A DNA stretch of 12,746 nucleotides from contig JALVLD010000096.1 in NCBI GenBank assembly GCA_027033525.1, positions 1-12,746 of the forward strand, in the 5' to 3' direction. Below the pieces are notes generated by a model, which saw only the letters and a list, made by a program, of their open reading frames with translations, did not search any database and was not told where the DNA came from. Origin of the DNA: Candidatus Dojkabacteria bacterium (GTDB lineage Bacteria > Patescibacteriota > Dojkabacteria > GCA-002793355). Each line of letters opens with the position of its first letter. Within the stretch, counting starts at the first letter, position 1. Both the position numbers and the translations under genes were made by a program. Below are positions 7,794-12,746 of the stretch, piece by piece.

Positions 7794-9404
7794 TTATCCC
7801 ATCCCTGGGATAAATTTACCAAGAGACTTGGTTAAATCTGCAGAAGCGCCTTCTACTGCGGCACTCTTTTTAAATCCAAAATTCTCTGATAAGAAATCTT
7901 CTGCCCTAGGAGCTAAGAATAAAATGAAGAATGATGCCAACCGTCCATAACCAAAGATATTAATGATACCGGCACTCGCCCCACCGTCGAAAGCTCCTCC
8001 AGAAATGGCAGCCATCCCTGTATACCCTGTATGTTTAGCAATGTCATATACTCCCAAAAAATATGCAAAATTCACCAAAAAGAACATTGTGGGCGGCACT
8101 AAAGAATACATAAACATCTTCTTAAACCACTGCTTTATTTGCCCCGAATTGCCGGGCAAACTACCAACAACGAAAATTAATGGAGCGAGCACTATATTCA
8201 TAAGCATATTCACGTAAACTGAAATTAATTTGAAAAATATTCTAAAGCCAACATAAAATGCAGCTACCCCTATAGCGAGCTTAATTATGATACCAACTAA
8301 ACTACCTAACAACAAATTCCCCAACTTACCCTTAATATCCCAAGCATGCCTAAAGAAATGTCCAACAGCACTAGCCCCTCTTTTCACACCATTCCATATA
8401 CATTTAGCGTGGAAAAGACCACAATCTTTCACAGGAGGAACCTCTTCCTTGGCCTGATCTTTAGCATTGCCGAACTCCTCTTTTAATTTTTCCCCTAATG
8501 CTTTTCTTAAATCTTTACCGCCTGGTGTAGTAAAAAAACCCATAATCAATGAAGCAGGTTCTGCAGGACTAATTATTTTAAGCTCTTGAAGAGTTACGAC
8601 ATTCTTATCGCCATCATTCGATTTTGCGTCTTGCTCTACAACTTCCGTATAAAGCCCTTCAAAAAAATTAGCCGTAAAATACACTAATATTTTTGAGAAA
8701 TTAAAGAAAAATCCGCCTATAGCAAAGCTTGCGACTGCACCAATAAAACCCAAAATCACTCCCTGTAGTGCCATTCCCAGTGTAACCCAAGTCTGCCCCT
8801 GCACCTTTTGTCTGAACATTATCATAAAACCAGCAACTACTAGGATGACAACCAAAACCACGGTAGCGACTCCAATCATAAATAACCATAGTCTTACCAA
8901 CAATGTCATTTTGCTTAAGATAGAAAACGAATTCTCACTTGCAGCCTTATCTGGAAACATGGCAGCATATACGGCAGTGCCTCCGTCATATAGTAATTCT
9001 TTTGGAGAAAACAATGACGCATAAACCTCACCATAAGGTATAAAATCTGGAGACATAAAAGCATAATAAGTAGCATCTTGTGTTAACCCCAACAGTCCTC
9101 GAGCCATTGCATATGGCACTGGCCCATATGGATTATTAAAAGACTGATAATCTGGATTCAAACCTTCAACTCCATCAACAAGCATATCTGCTAACACAAA
9201 ACCAGAAGTCGATTGTCTGGTACTTGCATTCAGATTATTAGGGTCAGCGTCCTCTGCAGCGGCTGCGGCGGCACTATCACCCGACTTATATACAGTCTGA
9301 ACCAAATTATCATCTGCAGCCCTAACGATGGAAAAAACACTTCCATATACTAAAAATAAAAATATACCCGGCAAAACAAACAAAAACTTAATGTTCTTTT
9401 GCAT
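7794..9404 (-). CDS. VirB6/TrbL-like polytopic T4SS inner-membrane protein
   Basis: The ATG at 9404 gives 536 aa; a TTG two codons earlier (9410) is a weaker choice. Residues about 5-27 are a signal sequence (FLFVLPGIFLFLVYGSVFS, then RAA). A long external N-terminal part (28-160, Ala- and Asn-rich) precedes a paired membrane block at about 165-197 (LWLFMIGVATVVLVVILVVAGFMIMFRQK) and 208-247 (GVILGFIGAVASFAIGGFFFNFSKILVYF). A charged region (260-360) follows, then membrane segments at about 362-418, 432-455 and 480-500. The FMIMFR-K-QT pattern followed by a SFAI-G segment is one I associate with the T4SS channel proteins encoded in CPR genomes. A role in a DNA- or protein-translocating inner-membrane pore is inferred from topology and this motif. 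It starts the downstream operon behind its own promoter and is separated from pilO by 150 nt. Confidence 0.75.
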   Translation of the reverse strand: MQKNIKFLFVLPGIFLFLVYGSVFSIVRAADDNLVQTVYKSGDSAAAAAAEDADPNNLNASTRQSTSGFVLADMLVDGVEGLNPDYQSFNNPYGPVPYAMARGLLGLTQDATYYAFMSPDFIPYGEVYASLFSPKELLYDGGTAVYAAMFPDKAASENSFSILSKMTLLVRLWLFMIGVATVVLVVILVVAGFMIMFRQKVQGQTWVTLGMALQGVILGFIGAVASFAIGGFFFNFSKILVYFTANFFEGLYTEVVEQDAKSNDGDKNVVTLQELKIISPAEPASLIMGFFTTPGGKDLRKALGEKLKEEFGNAKDQAKEEVPPVKDCGLFHAKCIWNGVKRGASAVGHFFRHAWDIKGKLGNLLLGSLVGIIIKLAIGVAAFYVGFRIFFKLISVYVNMLMNIVLAPLIFVVGSLPGNSGQIKQWFKKMFMYSLVPPTMFFLVNFAYFLGVYDIAKHTGYTGMAAISGGAFDGGASAGIINIFGYGRLASFFILFLAPRAEDFLSENFGFKKSAAVEGASADLTKSLGKFIPGMG

Positions 9405-9552
9405 GGCCAACGTGCATTAACTTAGTTGTTTTAGTGTACAAAAAGTCAAGCCCGAAGTCAATCGAATCTCCGATTCGCATAATACTAACACTCACCCTCC
9501 AGGCGGGCCTTTCAACTGCTCCGGTACCTCCCCTAAGAGATTCAACCACCAC
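9388..9552 (-). CDS. Possible small ORF between pilO and the VirB6-like gene (doubtful)
   Basis: An open frame of 54 codons starts at GTG 9552 (or 9549) and ends with TAA at 9388-9390, overlapping the VirB6-like gene by 17 nt. The product would include GGTGAVERPAW and VSVSIMRIGDSIDFGLDFLY. It has no convincing ribosome site, no recognised family, and its second half coincides with the hairpin and promoter that serve the next gene, which argues against coding. It is listed because the spacer is GC-richer than its surroundings and the frame stays open throughout. Confidence 0.2.
   Translation of the reverse strand: MVVESLRGGTGAVERPAWRVSVSIMRIGDSIDFGLDFLYTKTTKLMHVGHAKEH
9433..9461 (-). promoter_or_regulatory. 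sigma70-type promoter for the VirB6-like operon
   Basis: On the minus strand, -35 TTGACT (9456-9461, 5 of 6) is followed by a 17-nt spacer and -10 TACACT (9433-9438, 4 of 6). Transcription would begin near 9426, giving a leader of about 22 nt to the ATG at 9404. This would let the VirB6-like, M23 and SH3b genes be transcribed independently of pilMNO. Confidence 0.55.
9463..9477. repeat. Inverted repeat just upstream of the VirB6-operon -35
   Basis: CGAATC-TCC-GATTCG is a perfect 6-bp inverted repeat with a 3-bp centre, placed one base upstream of the -35 hexamer. It has no T-run after it on the minus strand, so it is not a standard intrinsic terminator. A regulator binding site, or an RNA hairpin in read-through transcript from pilO, are both possible. 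Confidence 0.5.
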
Positions 9553-9554
9553 TT

Positions 9555-10274
9555 TTACTGTCCCGAACCTAAAATATAAATATCTGTTTGTTTCTTAATG
9601 TTTTCCAAATAGTCAGACACCTCGTTCACAAGTTGCCAATTAGGAACCACTAAACCTGCGCTAGCCGGAATATGTTCTACAGCAGGTAAATAATATAACA
9701 ATACAGAAAAGGCTGCACTCCAGGTCTCCTCATCTCCAGACACTCGCACAGCATCGAATTCTATAGCATAGGGTCCTGTAACTAAAAAATCTAGAAAATC
9801 AAAAATTGTATTACGATCCCCCGAAATCCTAAAAGGCCCTCGAATAGTTTTAACTGTTATGGCAACCCCGGACTGTTTTTTAATATCCTTAGTTCCAACT
9901 ATTAGCTGTTCTTGCTGCAGAGAAAGGCGATTCACACTTAAACCATACTTATTACTCACGCTGTTGACGACTTTGCCTAACTCTCCAATATTTATATAAT
10001 CGGGCACTACCAAACGCAAATCATCCAAAATTCTCTTGAGTTCCTCTGGAGATTTCGAAGTTATAACATTATATTTACGCTGCAAACGATCTGCATCTAT
10101 TTTAACTTTAACGTATTCCTTTTTAATATTCGCTATATCTCTCTGTACAGGAATAAATACCGCAAATATGAGGATAAAACTTACAACAATCATTAATATA
10201 GGCACGATTAAATCCTGTACAAAACGAACGCTCAATTCCTTCGCTTTACTATTGGTGGCTTTCATATAACTCAT
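9555..10274 (-). CDS. pilO: Type IV pilus inner-membrane protein PilO
   Basis: A 239-aa protein. A cytoplasmic N-terminus precedes a single membrane helix at about 22-43 (LIVPILMIVVSFILIFAVFI). A coiled coil at about 44-70 (VQRDIANIKKEYVKVKIDADRLQRKY) is followed by a periplasmic-type ferredoxin-like domain at about 75-200 (GELGKVVNSVSNKYGLSVNRL; RGPFRISGDRNTIFDFLDFLV). This is the PilO layout, pairing with PilN to form the alignment complex that links PilM to the rest of the pilus machine. Its start overlaps the end of pilN by 26 nt; the ATG at 10265 (residue 4) is an equally possible start. The C-terminal tail beyond 200 (VPNWQLVNEVSDYLENIKKQTDIYILGSGQ) is not part of the usual fold. No PilP follows, as expected if there is no outer-membrane secretin. 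Confidence 0.8.
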   Translation of the reverse strand: MSYMKATNSKAKELSVRFVQDLIVPILMIVVSFILIFAVFIPVQRDIANIKKEYVKVKIDADRLQRKYNVITSKSPEELKRILDDLRLVVPDYINIGELGKVVNSVSNKYGLSVNRLSLQQEQLIVGTKDIKKQSGVAITVKTIRGPFRISGDRNTIFDFLDFLVTGPYAIEFDAVRVSGDEETWSAAFSVLLYYLPAVEHIPASAGLVVPNWQLVNEVSDYLENIKKQTDIYILGSGQ

Positions 10275-10812
10275 AAAGTTTAGATAAATTCAACTTGCCT
10301 TTCAATACAAAATTCACTGCACCATTCTTGTCTGTACTAAATGCATTAAGCGACAACTCTTCAATGATATTTCTATTTTGCAACAAAGAATGCCACACAT
10401 GCACAGCCTTGACATAATCTTGTGCATCTATCCATATCTTAATCTCTCCTTCTGCATTAATATAATAGCTCGTAACGCGCCCGAACCCTCTCACACGCTC
10501 TTGAATATACTGCTTTATAACTGACGGCTTGTATTTTTTCCTATTAACATATTCTAACACCATGCTCTTGTATGCAATATTATAAAAAGTATCGACGACC
10601 GGCGAAATATTCTCTAAATCATTTGTAATCTTTGTACGCTTAGCAATCACATCATCTAGTTTTTTTTGCACTAATGCTTTATACATGAAAAGCCCAGAGG
10701 TTAGTAGCACAACGACAGCGAACCATATCCCAGCAACAACATAGGCGGCGACCTCCTTCTTTACATCTTCCTGTACATATTCCTCAGCATGCGGCAATAG
10801 ATTTATCCCCAT
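10249..10812 (-). CDS. pilN: Type IV pilus inner-membrane protein PilN
   Basis: A 187-aa protein. It opens with MGINLLP, the conserved N-terminal cytoplasmic motif with which PilN docks into PilM. One membrane helix follows at about 22-44 (AAYVVAGIWFAVVVLLTSGLF), then a coiled coil at about 46-68 (LVQKKLDDVIAKRTKITNDLENI) and a small alpha/beta domain at about 70-187 (GFGRVTSYYINAEGEIKIWIDA; LSLNAFSTDKNGAVNFVLKGKL). The length fits PilN. Its ATG overlaps the pilM stop by one base (TAATG), so translation is coupled, and its 3' end overlaps pilO. Sequence similarity among PilN proteins is low; the assignment rests on the motif, topology and place between pilM and pilO. Confidence 0.85.
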   Translation of the reverse strand: MGINLLPHAEEYVQEDVKKEVAAYVVAGIWFAVVVLLTSGLFMYKALVQKKLDDVIAKRTKITNDLENISPVVDTFYNIAYKSMVLEYVNRKKYKPSVIKQYIQERVRGFGRVTSYYINAEGEIKIWIDAQDYVKAVHVWHSLLQNRNIIEELSLNAFSTDKNGAVNFVLKGKLNLSKLYELYESHQ

Positions 10813-11861
10813 TAATCACGCTTTAAACTTAAACCAATACTTATACTAAATTCAGGATGCAACTGAGTCTTATACTTGGCTAACGCAGAGGGAACAGACA
10901 AACGCAAAAAAGGATTAACTATCTGAACGGATTCTAAATGCAAGGTCTCTAACAAATATTCTTTTAGTCCAGGCAATAATGAACCTTGACCTGCCAAATA
11001 TAAATTCTGAGGTATATCCTGCGTTAAATCATGACTACTAAATTCTAACGACCTAAGTATTGCTGCAGTTAAACCCTCCATTATTCTTACAAGCACCTTA
11101 TAAATCTTCCCTTGCATTTTAGTTCTATCTAAACCATATAAACGCTTATACTGCTCTGCTTGCGCATATGTAACCTTATAATTTCTTAAAATGGCTTTTG
11201 TTAAGAGATCTGAACCAGTCGCAATACTTTGAGAAAACACTAATTTCCCGTTTATGAAAATACCTATATCCGTACTTGCCGACCCAAAATCCATAATAAT
11301 GCCACCACCGACCTTATAATTAAACTGGATCGCACGCACATTGGCTAAAATTTCTGTTTCAACAGCCACAGGGGTAAGCCCCGCTTTATGCAAGACCTCC
11401 CGATAAGAATTAATCAAATTTAATGGAGCGGCTATCACCAGGACCTTACGCTTACCAGTTTCATGATCATGTTCAATTAAAATATAGTCCTTTGTAAACT
11501 CTTCAATCGGCCGGGGTAATAATGGTTTTAATTGCCAATAGACCGCTTCTGTAAGTTCGTCCTCTTTAACATTAGGAACAGTTAATATCTGACTAAACAC
11601 AGATGACTCTGGAATCGCCATAGCCACGTATCTAGTAGGGACATGTGCCTCTGCAACCATCTCTTTTATGATCCCAGCGATTCTATCTTGTTGCTTTTGT
11701 ACATATTGCAACATCCCAATTTTCCCAATTTCGCGAGCGACCAGGGATTTAAGCACAAAATTCTGCCCCTGCGCCTCAACATAAGCCAATTTGATTGCAT
11801 GATTACCAAACTCTAACCCCATATGCGGCGGCAATTTCACATTCGACATACTGTTACTCAC
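10812..11861 (-). CDS. pilM: Type IV pilus assembly ATPase-like protein PilM
   Basis: A 349-aa actin/FtsA-like cytoplasmic protein that binds ATP and the PilN tail. The phosphate 1 motif is MGLEFGNHAIKLAYV (14-28), phosphate 2 is IIMDFGSASTDIGIFINGKL (188-207) and the adenosine motif is LYLAGQGSLLPGL (287-299). The region ELTEAVYWQLKPLLPRPIEEF (102-122) is typical of the family. GTG at 11861 is the longest start; ATG at 11849, with GTGAG 7 nt upstream, is at least as likely and would remove four residues. First gene of the pilMNO block, behind a TATAAT box and 73 nt after the XRE regulator stop. Pilins, PilB, PilC, PilD and PilT are not in this window. Confidence 0.92.
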   Translation of the reverse strand: MSNSMSNVKLPPHMGLEFGNHAIKLAYVEAQGQNFVLKSLVAREIGKIGMLQYVQKQQDRIAGIIKEMVAEAHVPTRYVAMAIPESSVFSQILTVPNVKEDELTEAVYWQLKPLLPRPIEEFTKDYILIEHDHETGKRKVLVIAAPLNLINSYREVLHKAGLTPVAVETEILANVRAIQFNYKVGGGIIMDFGSASTDIGIFINGKLVFSQSIATGSDLLTKAILRNYKVTYAQAEQYKRLYGLDRTKMQGKIYKVLVRIMEGLTAAILRSLEFSSHDLTQDIPQNLYLAGQGSLLPGLKEYLLETLHLESVQIVNPFLRLSVPSALAKYKTQLHPEFSISIGLSLKRD

Positions 11862-11892
11862 AAATTAATTTATTTCAAATACCTATTAATAC

Positions 11893-11898
11893 ATTATA
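11893..11898 (-). promoter_or_regulatory. Candidate -10 box for pilMNO
   Basis: An exact TATAAT on the minus strand lies 31-44 nt before the two candidate pilM starts, in the 73-nt gap after the XRE gene. The -35 region at 16-18 nt spacing is poor (TTTATT-like). The start site would be near 11886. pilMNO may therefore have its own weak promoter or be read through from the regulator gene; there is no terminator in the gap. Confidence 0.4.
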
Positions 11899-11934
11899 CC
11901 TAATTAACAAAGAAAATAAACTCCTCTGCAAAAG

Positions 11935-12537
11935 TTAAGCTAGGTCTACTACCAATCGCTCTAGTCTAGCACAAATTTTTGCAGTATTAAGAATGTTTCT
12001 GCCTTTAGCTATTACGGGCTTCCCACTTGTTACTACTAAGTATACTGCGTCTTTATCTATAGTGTCGACTTGCTTTAAAAACACAAAGACTAAATACATT
12101 GGATAGGAAGCCACAGACATAAACATTTTGGGGAGTAATGTATTTTCCCCTTCAATGACTAAAACAAAACTATCTAGGTTTACAGTTGCTAAGCTGCCGA
12201 AGGACAAATAATATGCATTAGTTTTAATTACCAAATCACGCAAATCGCTGCATGTTTGTACACCCTTTAAAGACACAATTAATGGCAACCGCATGCTATT
12301 TACATTGGCTCTCTGAACATCAGACAACATGAGTTCAGAATTCAACAATGCTGCTGGCTCTACGTGCAAAGCTCTAGCAATACGCACAAATGTAACCCAA
12401 TCTGGCATTGTTTTTGCATTCTCGTACCTACTAATCATCTCCCACGAAACGCCAACTTTCTCGGCTAATTGTTTTTGGGTTAAATTAAACTTAGTTCGCA
12501 ATAAGCGCAAATTCTTAGCAAAAACTTTATTAACCAT
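11935..12537 (-). CDS. XRE-family regulator with degenerate S24-like C-terminal region
   Basis: A 200-aa DNA-binding regulator. Residues about 6-62 are a classic HTH_3 (Cro/CI) domain (LRLLRTKFNLTQKQLAEKVGVSWEMISRYENAKTMP, then FVRIARALHV). Residues about 83-180 follow the block order of LexA/CI-type S24 peptidase domains: LPLIVSLKGV at the cleavage-site side, SFVLVIEGENTLLPKM where GDSMxP is expected, DKDAVYLVVTSGK for the following strands, and PVIAKGRNI where the catalytic Lys strand lies. The nucleophile Ser is not there (GENT), so self-cleavage is unlikely and the region may serve for dimerisation. This alignment is by eye. Its promoter region contains dyads suited to autoregulation. It sits directly upstream of pilMNO on the same strand, making those genes possible targets. 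Confidence 0.85.
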   Translation of the reverse strand: MVNKVFAKNLRLLRTKFNLTQKQLAEKVGVSWEMISRYENAKTMPDWVTFVRIARALHVEPAALLNSELMLSDVQRANVNSMRLPLIVSLKGVQTCSDLRDLVIKTNAYYLSFGSLATVNLDSFVLVIEGENTLLPKMFMSVASYPMYLVFVFLKQVDTIDKDAVYLVVTSGKPVIAKGRNILNTAKICARLERLVVDLA

Positions 12538-12555
12538 ATACTATTCTATTGGCTT

Positions 12556-12602
12556 CACAGGTCTGGGTGTATAGACTGAGACTTAATACATATGCACCTG
12601 TG
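12556..12602. repeat. Nested 47-bp dyad in the XRE gene leader
   Basis: CACAGGT (12556-12562) and ACCTGTG (12596-12602) are perfect inverted arms. Inside them TGTAT (12568-12572) and ATACA (12586-12590) form a second pair with exactly the same centre (12579), and the two unpaired stretches between are both 5 nt. It lies 19 nt upstream of the XRE ATG. It could be a mRNA hairpin or a two-site operator. A further 8-bp inverted pair, TATAGACT (12570-12577) and AGTCTATA (12651-12658), offers a competing fold. Confidence 0.5.
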
Positions 12603-12654
12603 CTTAATATGGCTGTCTAAAAACTAAAAACTATTGCCGATCAACCCAGGAGTC

Positions 12655-12684
12655 TATATAATCATATTAATGATCAAGTGTCAT
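12655..12684 (-). promoter_or_regulatory. Candidate promoter for the XRE regulator
   Basis: On the minus strand, -35 ATGACA (12679-12684, 5 of 6) and -10 TATATA (12655-12660, 4 of 6) are separated by 18 nt. Transcription would start near 12648, giving a leader of about 110 nt that includes the nested dyad. Confidence 0.4.
12661..12674. promoter_or_regulatory. Candidate operator between -35 and -10 of the XRE promoter
   Basis: ATCAT-ATTA-ATGAT is a 5-bp inverted repeat with a 4-bp centre lying entirely in the promoter spacer, the classic place for an operator of a Cro/CI-type repressor. It would allow the XRE protein to repress its own gene. Assigned by position only; AT-rich DNA makes short inverted repeats common. 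Confidence 0.35.
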
Positions 12685-12718
12685 TTCATATACATCACCT
12701 ATAATAGCTGTTTGCAAG

Positions 12719-12746
12719 AAAAAAAACGCTTATCACGAATCTTGCA
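12719..12746 (-). terminator. Possible intrinsic terminator tail of an upstream gene, cut by the edge
   Basis: On the minus strand the edge sequence CGTGATAAGCG is followed at once by eight T (12719-12726). This looks like the right arm and U-tract of an intrinsic terminator whose left arm would lie beyond 12746. Within the window TGCAAG and CTTGCA also flank this stretch as a 6-bp inverted pair. The stem cannot be confirmed here. Confidence 0.3.

Noticed and set aside
8701-8889. A 62-codon minus-strand open frame inside the VirB6-like gene.
   Set aside because: It is an alternative frame of two predicted membrane helices in the larger gene and has no ribosome site or recognisable product.
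9450-9545. A serine-tRNA-like stretch on the minus strand (GGGAGGTACCGGAGC ... CCCGCCTGGAGGG, resembling D-arm and GGA anticodon loop).
   Set aside because: The anticodon stem has a mismatch, the T-arm does not fold with a normal 5-bp stem and 7-nt loop, and no 3' strand pairs with the acceptor 5' strand. It also contains the VirB6 promoter. At most a relic or coincidence.
1-12746. CRISPR arrays, insertion sequences, attachment sites or long direct repeats.
   Set aside because: No regularly spaced repeats, transposase-like protein or paired terminal repeats were seen on either strand.

Overview
The window is an AT-rich bacterial segment in which every gene I can support lies on the minus strand, so transcription runs from the right edge to the left. 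The gene content suggests a member of the Candidate Phyla Radiation (Patescibacteria) or a similar monoderm-type lineage. There is a pilM-pilN-pilO block with no pilP or pilQ (secretin) gene after it. Next comes a polytopic VirB6/TrbL-like protein of a type I associate with CPR type IV secretion clusters, then several single-pass or secreted envelope proteins without strong family matches. This placement is inference; no rRNA or other phylogenetic marker is present.

Layout, in transcription order. (1) 12746-12538: leader region with a possible terminator tail from an upstream gene, a candidate promoter carrying an inverted repeat in its spacer, and a long dyad. (2) 12537-11935: XRE-type regulator with a C-terminal region resembling a degenerate LexA/CI (S24) fold. 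(3) 11861-9555: pilM, pilN and pilO, tightly overlapping, behind a TATAAT box. (4) 9554-9405: a GC-richer spacer with a good sigma70-type promoter (TTGACT-17-TACACT), a perfect hairpin and ambiguous small reading frames. (5) 9404-2887: five genes, probably one operon: VirB6-like membrane protein, a 563-aa basic protein of unknown function, a membrane-anchored M23 peptidase with a Cys-rich insertion, a 317-aa membrane-anchored unknown, and a secreted protein with a C-terminal SH3b domain. (6) 2860-875: a UvrD/PcrA-type helicase lacking the usual C-terminal extension. (7) 874-1: a strong promoter (TTGACA-17-TATACT) driving a DUF348-G5-3D cell-wall protein that runs off the left edge.

PilM, PilN and PilO form the inner-membrane alignment complex of a type IV pilus. 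The VirB6-like protein would form part of a T4SS-like inner-membrane channel. The M23, SH3b and G5/3D proteins are the sort of peptidoglycan-remodelling or -binding factors needed to pass a machine through a wall. The simplest reading is a linked pilus, secretion and wall-remodelling locus under a nearby XRE regulator. The helicase is a housekeeping gene embedded in it. Several start codons differ from the longest possible ORF and are argued in the individual entries.
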